The notes below the pieces were generated by a model. It was not told the origin of the DNA. It saw only the letters and a list, made by a program, of their open reading frames with translations, and did not search any database. This document shows, in pieces, positions 1-6,600 of a stretch of DNA of 8,271 nucleotides; position 1 is the stretch's first letter, and every line of letters begins with the position of its first letter. Both the position numbers and the translations under genes were made by a program. The stretch covers positions 1 through 8,271 of the forward strand of contig DATJAQ010000048.1 in assembly GCA_035516075.1 (NCBI GenBank), given 5' to 3'. This DNA is from Gp13-AA77 sp035516075. GTDB lineage: Bacteria; Acidobacteriota; Terriglobia; UBA7540.

Positions 1-1
1 C

Positions 2-880
2 GATCCGTTGAACGGCTACATCCCCGCCGGCATGACGCTCGACGAAGCCGCCGAACTGCGGCAGAAGAATCCCGACGACTACCTGAAGCGCTCTTACGAC
101 TCCATCGCGCGCCACGTGCAGGGAATGCACGAGCTGCAGAAGCTGGGCACCGCCACCTACGACTACGGCAACAACATTCGCACCATGGCCTACGAGCACG
201 GAGGGGTGAAGGACGCCTACGCCTTCCCGGGCTTCGTGCCCGCTTATATCCGGCCGCTCTTCTGCGAGGGGCGCGGGCCGTTCCGCTGGGCGGCGCTTTC
301 GGGCGAGCCCGCGGACATCCACCGCACCGACGATCTGGTGCTCGAACTGTTTCCCGATAACGACATCCTCAATCGCTGGATTCGCCTGGCGCGGAAGTAC
401 GTAAAGTTCCAGGGGCTGCCGGCGCGCATCTGCTGGCTCGGTTACGGGGAGCGCGCGCTCTTCGGCGAGCGCCTGAACGATCTGGTGGCGCGTGGGGAAC
501 TGAAAGCGCCCCTCGTGATCGGCCGCGACCATCTCGATTGCGGCTCGGTGGCCTCGCCCTTCCGCGAGACCGAGAGCATGAAGGACGGGAGCGATGCCAT
601 TGCAGACTGGCCGCTGCTCAACGCCCTGCTCAACACCGCTTCGGGCGCAAGCTGGGTGTCGATCCACAACGGCGGCGGCGTGGGGATCGGTTACTCGCTT
701 CACGCCGGCCAGGTGACCGTGGCCGACGGCTCTCCGGAAATGGCCCGGCGCATCAACCGCGTGCTCTCGAACGATCCGGGGATCGGCGTGGCGCGCCACG
801 CGGACGCAGGCTACGGGCAGGCGATCGACTTCGCCGGGCGCGCGGGGGTGAAGATTCCGATGCTGAAAGACAGTGGCTAG
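2..880 (+). CDS. hutU: Urocanate hydratase (urocanase), C-terminal part, 5'-truncated by window edge
   Basis: Urocanase adds water to urocanate to give 4-imidazolone-5-propanoate, the second step of cytosolic histidine degradation, using tightly bound NAD+ as an electrophile. The reading frame is open from base 2, so the gene starts outside the window. The visible 292 residues are roughly the C-terminal half of a family usually about 550 residues long. The first residues read DPLNGYIPAG, a strongly conserved urocanase segment. The motif RPLFCEGRGPFRWAALSG carries the Cys (codon at 263-265) that corresponds by motif to the active-site Cys of the Pseudomonas enzyme. Later come DHLDCGSVASPFRETE, DGSDAIADWPLLNALLNTAS and the glycine-rich HNGGGVGIGYS. 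The TAG stop (878-880) lies inside a heptamer repeat. The gene is co-directional with hutI, which encodes the next enzyme, but an antisense small gene separates them. Identification is secure; only the N-terminus is unseen. Confidence 0.97.
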   Translation, partial: DPLNGYIPAGMTLDEAAELRQKNPDDYLKRSYDSIARHVQGMHELQKLGTATYDYGNNIRTMAYEHGGVKDAYAFPGFVPAYIRPLFCEGRGPFRWAALSGEPADIHRTDDLVLELFPDNDILNRWIRLARKYVKFQGLPARICWLGYGERALFGERLNDLVARGELKAPLVIGRDHLDCGSVASPFRETESMKDGSDAIADWPLLNALLNTASGASWVSIHNGGGVGIGYSLHAGQVTVADGSPEMARRINRVLSNDPGIGVARHADAGYGQAIDFAGRAGVKIPMLKDSG

Positions 881-1004
881 GGCGGTGGCTAGTGGTAAGT
901 GGCTGGCGGCGGGTGGTTAGCGGCGGACGATTTGCGGCTGGAACGGCTCGCAATCTCTTTTCGAGCGCCCGGCCACCAGCGACTAGGCTAGCCACTAGCC
1001 ACTG
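871..1004. repeat. Inverted array of AGTGGCT / AGCCACT heptamers between hutU and fmdB
   Basis: The left arm (about 871-920) contains AGTGGCT at 872-878 and 898-904 and the variant AGTGGTA at 891-897. The right arm contains two tandem copies of the reverse complement AGCCACT at 990-996 and 997-1003. Exact pairings include CAGTGGCTAG (871-880) with 995-1004, and the 11-mer at 885-895 with 992-1002. A transcript could therefore fold into a long hairpin with a loop of about 90 bases. No T-tract follows, so it is not a typical intrinsic terminator. I recall similar TAGTGGC-type heptamers in Acidobacteriota spacers, but that is memory, not a search. The hutU stop codon lies within the first unit. 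Confidence 0.7.
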
Positions 1005-1024
1005 ACCCCTCGGCACTGCTCTTC

Positions 1025-1189
1025 TCAGCTTTTCTTGGCACTGACGGCGAAAAAGGCCGCCACCTGCTGCTCTACTTTTTTGCTGTTGCACTTGGGGCAG
1101 GTGAACTGGCCTTTTTCGTACTCGGCGAGCGTCAGCAGCTTGCTGAACGACTTTTTGCACTCTTTGCAGATGAACGTATAGGTGGGCAT
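1025..1189 (-). CDS. FmdB-family small zinc-ribbon protein
   Basis: This 54-residue protein starts MPTYTFICKECKKSF. The opening MPxYxFxCxxC is the hallmark of the FmdB/CxxC-CxxC putative regulatory family. Four cysteines in two pairs (C8/C11 and C31/C34, the second in FTCPKCNS) would bind one zinc. The C-terminus is Lys/Ser rich. A longer frame reaches 1240, but the ATG at 1187-1189 is preferred: it begins the family motif and has a GGAGGG ribosome binding site seven bases upstream (minus strand, 1202-1197). Family members are often called regulatory because FmdB was described with the formamidase operon, but no biochemical role is established here. It lies antisense between hutU and hutI, about 60 bp from the divergent hutI start. 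Family confidence is high; function is unknown. Confidence 0.9.
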   Translation of the reverse strand: MPTYTFICKECKKSFSKLLTLAEYEKGQFTCPKCNSKKVEQQVAAFFAVSAKKS

Positions 1190-1196
1190 GTGATGA

Positions 1197-1202
1197 CCCT
1201 CC
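1197..1202 (-). promoter_or_regulatory. Ribosome binding site of the FmdB-family gene
   Basis: The minus strand reads GGAGGG followed by a 7-base spacer and then the ATG at 1189-1187. This decides the start in favour of the shorter 54-residue protein over the in-frame ATG 17 codons upstream. Confidence 0.75.
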
Positions 1203-1250
1203 ACATGGGAGCTTAAAGTCCAGTCTAGCAGAGACTGCACTTCCCTTCCA

Positions 1251-2552
1251 ATGCCGCCCCGCCGCGCACCCCAACCCGCCTTGGCTCCGTTGTTTCTTCA
1301 CGACGCCGAGCAGGTGCTGACGCTCGCCGGCCCGCCGGCGCCGCGGCGAGGGCGGGATCTCGGGGAACTCGGTATCGTCTGCGGCGGGGGCGTGCTGGTG
1401 GCGAACGGTGAGATCGCCGAAGTGGGCCGCACCCGCGACCTCGCGGGCCGGGCGCGGCAGCTCAAGGCCCGCACCATCGACTGCCGCGGCCGGGTGGTGA
1501 TGCCGGGTTTCGTCGACTCGCACACCCACCTGGTGTTCGCCGGAGACCGCGTTGAGGACTACGAACGGCGGCTGAAGGGCGCGACCTATGAGGAGATCGC
1601 CCGGGCAGGCGGGGGCATCCGGCTGACGGCGCGCCGGGTGGCCGCAGCGTCGCCTGAGTCGCTCGTCCGGCAGGCGCTCGGGTTCTTGAAGGAATTCGCC
1701 GCCTGCGGCACCACCACGGTGGAGGTCAAGACGGGCTACGGCCTCGAGGTCGAGGGTGAGCTCAAGCTGCTGCGGGCCATCGGCAGCCTGATGCGGAAAG
1801 CGCAAGGCGGGCGGGCCGGCGTCGAACTCGTGCCCACCCTGCTGGCGGCGCATGCTTTACCCGGCAGGTACGAAGGACGGCGCGAGGCTTACCTCACCAA
1901 AGTCATTCTCCGCCTGATTCCCCTGGCGGCGCGGAAGCACCGGGTTGAATTCATCGATTGCTTCTGCGATCGTGGCGCCTTCAGTGTGCCCGAATGCCGC
2001 CGCGTGCTCGCGGCCGGGGCAGCTCACGGACTCGTGCCGCGCGTCCACGCGGAGCAACTCACCCGCACCAGCGCCGCCCGGCTGGCGCTCGAATTCGGCG
2101 CCGCCTCCGCCGACCATCTTGACCACCTCACGGCCGCCGACATCCGGGCCCTGGCGCGCTCGAATACGGTCGCCACGCTGCTGCCGGGATCGAATCTCCA
2201 CCTGGGACTGAACCGCTACGCCCCCGCGCGGCGCCTGGTTGACGCCGGCGCCGCCATCGCCCTCGGGACCGATTTCAACCCGGGCACCAGCCCTACGCTC
2301 AACATGCAATTCATTCTGAGCCTCGCCTGCTCAGCGCTGCGCCTGACCCCGGCCGAGGCCATCACGGCCTCCACCCTCAACGCGGCTTACTCTCTGCGCC
2401 GCGCTCATCGCGTGGGATCGCTCGAGCCCGGAAAGCAGGCCGACCTCGCCGTGATGGACGTCGACGACTACCGCAAGATCCCCTACTACTTCGCGTGGAA
2501 CCACTGCGTGCTCACGCTGAAGCGAGGGCGCGCGATCTACTCGCGCGGCTGA
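1251..2552 (+). CDS. hutI: Imidazolonepropionase
   Basis: HutI hydrolyses 4-imidazolone-5-propanoate to N-formimino-L-glutamate, the third step of histidine degradation and the step after HutU. It is a cytosolic metal-dependent amidohydrolase. The 433-residue length is slightly above the family's usual 400-420. The metal-binding HTH motif is in VDSHTHLVFAGDR (H91, H93). VEVKTGYGLEVEGELK (157-172) and LLAAHALP (H201) follow. Another metal-ligand His lies in RVHAEQL (H266), and the last metal Asp in ALGTDFNPGTSP (D341). The C-terminus has the typical GSLEPGKQADLAVMD segment. The ATG at 1251 has no visible Shine-Dalgarno and the N-terminal 10 residues are Pro/Arg rich, so a downstream start such as the TTG at 1281 is possible. 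The gene faces ftsB with a 21-bp gap. Identification is secure; the exact start is not. Confidence 0.96.
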   Translation: MPPRRAPQPALAPLFLHDAEQVLTLAGPPAPRRGRDLGELGIVCGGGVLVANGEIAEVGRTRDLAGRARQLKARTIDCRGRVVMPGFVDSHTHLVFAGDRVEDYERRLKGATYEEIARAGGGIRLTARRVAAASPESLVRQALGFLKEFAACGTTTVEVKTGYGLEVEGELKLLRAIGSLMRKAQGGRAGVELVPTLLAAHALPGRYEGRREAYLTKVILRLIPLAARKHRVEFIDCFCDRGAFSVPECRRVLAAGAAHGLVPRVHAEQLTRTSAARLALEFGAASADHLDHLTAADIRALARSNTVATLLPGSNLHLGLNRYAPARRLVDAGAAIALGTDFNPGTSPTLNMQFILSLACSALRLTPAEAITASTLNAAYSLRRAHRVGSLEPGKQADLAVMDVDDYRKIPYYFAWNHCVLTLKRGRAIYSRG

Positions 2553-2573
2553 GTTGGAGCTGAAAACGCGAAG

Positions 2574-2933
2574 CTAGGGCGTGGCGGCTTTTGGGTCTTT
2601 GGCAGCGGGGCTGGTCTGGGCTTTCGGCTCGGCTTCCGGAAGGGTGAAAACAATCTCACCCGGCTTGGTCATGTGAAGCTGCTCGCGCGCCTGCTTTTCG
2701 ATGGTGGCGGGATCGCGTTTGTCGAGCGCGTCGATGTGCTGCTGCAGCTTCTGGTTTTCCTGGTGCACCTGGTCGGCCTGTTGCCGGAGAATGTTGTATT
2801 GCCGCTTCGCCTGGCGGTAGGCCAGATAGCCGTGCTCGCCGCAAATCACGTGATAGGCAATCACCGCGGTCAGGCACACGCCGCCCGCCACCGCGGCCCA
2901 ATACGCGTTCCGATTCTGATAAGGGAACTTCAT
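2574..2933 (-). CDS. FtsB/DivIC-family septum formation initiator
   Basis: This is a 119-residue bitopic membrane protein. A short cytoplasmic N-terminus is followed by one membrane segment (about 12-32) and then a Gln-rich coiled coil (about 38-72). The family signature follows as IEKQAREQLHM (78-88) and KPGEIVF (90-96), then a Pro/Ala/Lys-rich tail. FtsB/DivIC proteins pair with FtsL and link early division proteins to septal peptidoglycan synthesis (FtsQ, FtsW/FtsI in model bacteria). Length and layout fit the family. AGAGG directly abuts the ATG, an unusually short Shine-Dalgarno spacing, and no better in-frame start is visible upstream. It lies 57 bp downstream of the phosphohexomutase gene on the same strand and is probably cotranscribed with it. 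The 3' end converges on hutI. I leave the symbol blank because FtsB and DivIC cannot be separated from the sequence alone. Confidence 0.88.
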   Translation of the reverse strand: MKFPYQNRNAYWAAVAGGVCLTAVIAYHVICGEHGYLAYRQAKRQYNILRQQADQVHQENQKLQQHIDALDKRDPATIEKQAREQLHMTKPGEIVFTLPEAEPKAQTSPAAKDPKAATP

Positions 2934-2990
2934 CCTCTTATGAAAGCCAGGCGCCGAAACCCCTCCGGAAGCCGGAAAGACACCGCAACC

Positions 2991-4406
2991 TCAGGCACCG
3001 AGGACAAAATCTCGCGCCAGGCCCGTCAGCGTGTCGAGCTCCACGTGGGACGGAGCCTCACAGTACAGCCGCGCCAGCGGCTCCGTTCCCGAGAGACGGA
3101 CCAGCACCCACGACCCGTCAGCCATGATCATCTTAAGGCCGTCGCTGCGGTCAAGGCGAGCGATTTTTTGCGATCCGAGCTTTTCGGGGTCGCGCGCCAG
3201 CTTCGAAGGCAGGCTCCGGCTGATCTCCGGCGTCAACTTCAAGTTGATGCGAACCGGATAGCGCGGTCCCGTCTTGTCGAAGAGGGCAGCGAGTTGCTGC
3301 CGGATGCTGCCGCCGCGCCGCGCCACCGCTTCCGCCACCAGCAGGCAGGCGAGGATGCCGTCCTTTTCCGGCACGTGGCCGCGCACGCTCATACCGGCGC
3401 TTTCCTCACCGCCCATCGCCAGTTTATCCTGCCGGATGAGTTCGCCGATGTATTTGAACCCCACCGGCGTTTCGTACAGGGGGACGTTGTGGCAGTGCGC
3501 TACCGCGTCAATCAAATGCGTGGTAGCGACGCTGCGGCCGAGCCCGCCCGGAATCCGGCGGTCCCCGATGAGATAGTCCGCCAGCACGGCCAGGATGTAG
3601 TTCGGCTGCACCCAGGTGCCGTCTGCGTCGACTATCCCGAAGCGGTCGGCGTCGCCGTCGGTGGCCAAACCGATGGCGCAGCCCTCCTCGCGCACCAGGT
3701 GCGCCAGGCGTGCCAGATTCTGCTCGCTCGGGTCGGGCCCCGTGCCGGCGAACAGCGGGTCGCGAAAATCGTCGAGGGTCAGCACCGCCGCACCCGCTTC
3801 CTTCAGGATGCCGTCCACGTAACCGCGCCCCGCGCCGTAAAGGGGATGATAGGCCACCTTCAACCGGGCGTCGCGGATGACCTTCAAATCGACCTTGTCG
3901 CGGAGGGCCGCGAGGTAAGCCGGACCGGGGTCTGCCGCGTGGCGCAACGGCGCCGTGAACTGCGGCCCGCGCAGCGAGTATTCGCCCGCCAGAATCGCCG
4001 ACGCCAGGCGCTCAATGTCGCGGGTGACCTCAGGCAGGGCCGGCCCGCCATCCGCCCCGGAAAACTTCAGCCCGTTGTATTCCGCCGGATTGTGGCTGGC
4101 GGTGATATTCACCCCGCCCTGCCGCTCCCGCTGGATGATCTCGTGGGCAAGGGCAGGCGTGGGCTCCGCCCGGCCGCAGAGAAAGGTCTCGACTCCGTGC
4201 GAGGAAAGCGTGTCCGCGGCCGTCTCGGCAAAGCGCTCGGAGAGGAAACGCGTGTCGTAACCCACCACCACGCGGGGGCGTCCTGAGTGCGCGAGCAAGT
4301 GGTGGGCGATGGCGGCTGAGGCCAGCCGCACGTTGGCGAAGGTGAAATCTTCGGCAATGATCCCGCGCCAGCCCGAGGTGCCGAATTTGATGGGATTGTC
4401 CGCCAC
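2991..4406 (-). CDS. Phosphoglucomutase/phosphomannomutase family protein (alpha-D-phosphohexomutase)
   Basis: A complete 471-residue member of the alpha-D-phosphohexomutase superfamily, which interconverts hexose 1- and 6-phosphates via a phosphoserine. The N-terminus reads IKFGTSGWRGIIAEDFT. The catalytic phosphoserine loop is TASHNP (S104), the metal loop is DGDADR (250-255), the sugar-binding loop is GGEESAG (332-338), and the phosphate-binding loop is RLSGTEP (437-443). All four functional loops are intact. An EES-type sugar loop resembles phosphoglucomutases more than GlmM (typically GEQSGH) or the Pseudomonas AlgC-type enzyme (GEMSGH), so glucose phosphate is the likelier substrate. 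This is inference. The start is a GTG with GAGGG a few bases upstream. The gene is divergent from cutA (81-bp gap) and probably heads a unit with ftsB, which would suit a supply of sugar phosphates for the cell envelope. Confidence 0.93.
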   Translation of the reverse strand: MADNPIKFGTSGWRGIIAEDFTFANVRLASAAIAHHLLAHSGRPRVVVGYDTRFLSERFAETAADTLSSHGVETFLCGRAEPTPALAHEIIQRERQGGVNITASHNPAEYNGLKFSGADGGPALPEVTRDIERLASAILAGEYSLRGPQFTAPLRHAADPGPAYLAALRDKVDLKVIRDARLKVAYHPLYGAGRGYVDGILKEAGAAVLTLDDFRDPLFAGTGPDPSEQNLARLAHLVREEGCAIGLATDGDADRFGIVDADGTWVQPNYILAVLADYLIGDRRIPGGLGRSVATTHLIDAVAHCHNVPLYETPVGFKYIGELIRQDKLAMGGEESAGMSVRGHVPEKDGILACLLVAEAVARRGGSIRQQLAALFDKTGPRYPVRINLKLTPEISRSLPSKLARDPEKLGSQKIARLDRSDGLKMIMADGSWVLVRLSGTEPLARLYCEAPSHVELDTLTGLARDFVLGA

Positions 4407-4487
4407 GGCGCCCTCATTGTATCGTGGAGGCGGGTAGCTGGCAATTTACGGGCTCAGGCGCGCCGCAACCCCCGGCGAGGAGTTCCG

Positions 4488-4856
4488 GTGACTGACAAAG
4501 TGGTGGTGCTGGTGACGGCGGGAAGCCTGAAGGAAGCGCGCACAATCGCCCGCGCTCTGGTCGAGGCGCGCCTCGCGGCCTGCGTCAACCTGTTGCCGCC
4601 GGTGGAGTCGCTATACCATTGGAAGGGGAAAATCGAAGGCAGTCGTGAGCGCCTGCTGTTGATCAAAACCTCGCGGGAAATCTTCCCCGAACTTCAAGCC
4701 GCCATCCGCCGCGTCCACAGCTACGCCACGCCGGAAATCATCTGCCTGCCGATCATCGACGGCTCGCGCGATTATCTCGAATGGCTTGGGCAATCGATCA
4801 AGGCCGAGTCCACACCGGCGCCTTCTCCCGCCGAGGAACCCCCGGCCAAGGCCTAG
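4488..4856 (+). CDS. cutA: CutA divalent-cation tolerance protein
   Basis: A 122-residue CutA1 family protein. CutA is a small, very stable trimer with a ferredoxin-like fold, linked in E. coli to copper and other divalent-metal tolerance; its exact role is unsettled. The family core is clear: VLVTAGSLKEARTIARALVEARLAAC near the start, then CVNLLPPVESLYHWKGKIE (32-50), LLLIKTS, and HSYATPEIICLPI (77-89) ending in YLEWL. Residues 103-122 form a Pro/Ala/Glu-rich tail beyond the normal end of the family. The start is a GTG with GAGGAG five bases upstream. The TAG stop overlaps the stop of the convergent PLP enzyme gene. The divergent upstream neighbour is the phosphohexomutase. Confidence 0.94.
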   Translation: MTDKVVVLVTAGSLKEARTIARALVEARLAACVNLLPPVESLYHWKGKIEGSRERLLLIKTSREIFPELQAAIRRVHSYATPEIICLPIIDGSRDYLEWLGQSIKAESTPAPSPAEEPPAKA

Positions 4857-5995
4857 GCGAGCCGGCCCAAAGCCTGATCGAGATCGGCGATCAAGTCTTC
4901 GGCGTCCTCGATGCCGACCGAAATACGCACCAGCCCGTCGGTGATGCCGAGGCTTTGCCGCGCTTCGGCCGGAACGCTGGCGTGGGTCATGGTGGCCGGG
5001 TGCGAGATCAGGGTTTCAACGCCCCCCAGACTCTCGGCCAACGAGCAAAGGCGTACGCTCTTGAGAACGGTCTTGGCGTTCTCGAGCGAGCCGGTTTCGA
5101 ACGAGATCATGCCGCCGAATCCCGTCATCTGGCGGTTCGCGAGTTCGTGCTGAGGGTGGCTCGGAAGGCCTGGATAGTTCACCTTTTTCACTTTCGGATG
5201 TGCAGCGAGATAGTAGGCCACGGCCTGCCCGTTTTCGTCGTGTTTCCGCATGCGTACCGCGAGGGTTTTCACGCCCCGCAGCACCAGCCAGCTATCGAAC
5301 GGACCGAGGATGGCCCCGGCGGCATTCTGCAAGAACTTAAGGCGCTCGGCAAGCGCGGCGTCATTCAACGCGATGGCCCCGCCGACGCCGTCGGAATGGC
5401 CGTTGAGGTATTTGGTGGTGCTGTGCACCGCCAAATCGGCGCCCAACGCCAGCGGGCGTTGAAAGTACGGGCTCATAAAGGTGTTGTCAACCGCCAGGAG
5501 CGCCCCTCGGCGGTGCGCCAGCTCCGAGGCCGAGGCGATGTCCGTGATCTCCATGATGGGATTGGTGGGCGTCTCGACGAAAAGCAGTCGGGTGTTGGGC
5601 CGGAAGGCTTTCTCCACCTCGTCAAGACGGCTGGTGTTGGCGTAGCTGAAGCTCAGGCCGAAATCCTTGAGCACGTGTTCGAAGAGCCGGAACGAACCCC
5701 CGTAGAGATTGCGGCTGGCCACCACGTGGTCATTGGACTTGAGCAGGGTCATAAGCACATTGATGGCCGCCATGCCCGATGCGAACGCGTAAGCGTAACG
5801 ACCCCCTTCGAGGCAGGCCAGGTTGCGCTCCAGCGCGCTGCGGGTTGGATTGCCGGTGCGGGCGTACTCGTAGCCCTTGTTGCGGCCGAGCTCCTCTTGC
5901 ACGTAGGTGGAGGTCTGGTAGATCGGGACGATGATCGCCCCGGTGGCCGGATCCGGCTCCTGTCCTACGTGAATGGCATCCGTTGCAAATCCCAT
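4853..5995 (-). CDS. Transsulfuration-family PLP enzyme (cystathionine gamma-synthase/lyase type)
   Basis: A complete 380-residue Cys/Met metabolism PLP-dependent enzyme, the usual length for the family. The N-terminal segment TDAIHVGQEPDPATGAI is followed by YEYARTGNPTR (42-52; Tyr/Arg binding PLP phosphate of the partner subunit). ETPTNP (141-146) and AVDNTF (168-173) carry the PLP-contacting Asn/Asp. The Schiff-base lysine is K195 in HSTTKYLNGHSD. The C-terminal region has SLGGVETLISHPATMTH and LVRISVGIED. Family members make cystathionine from an activated homoserine and cysteine (MetB), or cleave cystathionine or methionine; these are not reliably told apart from sequence, so no symbol is given. 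The ATG follows GGAAGGG with a 3-base spacer. It is divergent from the exported protein gene and tail-to-tail with cutA. Confidence 0.93.
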   Translation of the reverse strand: MGFATDAIHVGQEPDPATGAIIVPIYQTSTYVQEELGRNKGYEYARTGNPTRSALERNLACLEGGRYAYAFASGMAAINVLMTLLKSNDHVVASRNLYGGSFRLFEHVLKDFGLSFSYANTSRLDEVEKAFRPNTRLLFVETPTNPIMEITDIASASELAHRRGALLAVDNTFMSPYFQRPLALGADLAVHSTTKYLNGHSDGVGGAIALNDAALAERLKFLQNAAGAILGPFDSWLVLRGVKTLAVRMRKHDENGQAVAYYLAAHPKVKKVNYPGLPSHPQHELANRQMTGFGGMISFETGSLENAKTVLKSVRLCSLAESLGGVETLISHPATMTHASVPAEARQSLGITDGLVRISVGIEDAEDLIADLDQALGRLA

Positions 5996-6090
5996 TGACC
6001 CTTCCTTTCAGGGTGGCGCCGCCTTGCGCTATGCTAGGAAAAGCGGTTCGGCGCCGCTCGCGAGTGCGGCGTCTGCATGATCTTAGTCTT

Positions 6091-6095
6091 GGAGG
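6091..6095 (+). promoter_or_regulatory. Ribosome binding site deciding a GTG start
   Basis: GGAGG, then a 5-base spacer, then GTG at 6101. An in-frame ATG at 6077 has no such site and would put acidic residues before the signal peptide, so the GTG is preferred. Confidence 0.75.
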
Positions 6096-6100
6096 CCGAC

Positions 6101-6499
6101 GTGCGAAGGTTCAGCCGATTCAATGCGGTGCTTCTGGTTTCGGGATTGGCGGCCGGCTTTCTGGCTCTCGCCGCGACCAATCTATCCGCGAAATCTCCCG
6201 ACCTGATCACGGTCACAGTCGTGGTGAGCGACGCGGAGAGCGGTCAGCCGATCAACCAGGCCCAGTTGACCCTGGTCTTTAAGCAACCCGGCGAAGGTCG
6301 CATGAGCCGGGCGAAGACTCTCACCTTCTCCGCCAAAACCGATTCCCACGGGCGGGGCCGGTTCCTCGACATCCCCGAGGGCGACGTCAGGTTGCTCGTC
6401 ACCCACGAGCACCACCAGGCGTTTGGCAAGGACTTTGAGGTGAGCAAGGAAGCTTCCACCCTGCAAGTAAAACTCAAACCGCCTCAACCGGTGCTTTAA
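6101..6499 (+). CDS. Small exported protein with carboxypeptidase-regulatory-like (beta-sandwich) domain
   Basis: I recognise no named gene. From the GTG at 6101 the protein is 132 residues. It begins with a classic signal peptide: basic MRRFSRFN, a hydrophobic core at about residues 9-25, and a likely cut after LSA (A30). The mature part alternates hydrophobic residues as in beta strands. It contains VVVSDAESGQPINQAQLTL, the pattern (V-D-xx-SG-x-PI-xx-A) seen in carboxypeptidase-regulatory-like and transthyretin-like beta sandwiches. TDSHGRGRFLDIPEGDVRLLV, the usual second half of that domain, follows. Such single-domain periplasmic or secreted proteins are common in bacteria rich in surface proteins; no catalytic motif is visible. 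It is divergent from the transsulfuration enzyme (105-bp gap). The domain call is by pattern, not by search. Confidence 0.75.
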   Translation: MRRFSRFNAVLLVSGLAAGFLALAATNLSAKSPDLITVTVVVSDAESGQPINQAQLTLVFKQPGEGRMSRAKTLTFSAKTDSHGRGRFLDIPEGDVRLLVTHEHHQAFGKDFEVSKEASTLQVKLKPPQPVL

Positions 6500-6600
6500 G
6501 GTGCGGCGCGCGGACCGCTCGTGCGCGTCGAGCCAGCAGGCTGGCCCACCTCGTACGGCCGCACCCTCGAGACGGGTTGCTGCATGGATGGTGCAATCCG

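Noticed and set aside
753..1853. Long open frame of 366 codons on the minus strand across hutU, the repeat and hutI
   Set aside because: It is antisense to two certain genes and overlaps the fmdB gene. The translation is Arg/Pro/Ala rich without family motifs, as expected for shadow frames in GC-rich DNA.
2673..4286. 537-codon open frame on the plus strand
   Set aside because: It lies antisense to the phosphohexomutase and ftsB genes, which have intact motifs. Composition is Arg/Gln/Val rich with no recognisable domain.
4781..5998. 405-codon open frame on the plus strand
   Set aside because: It is antisense to the complete transsulfuration enzyme and overlaps cutA. No motif supports it.
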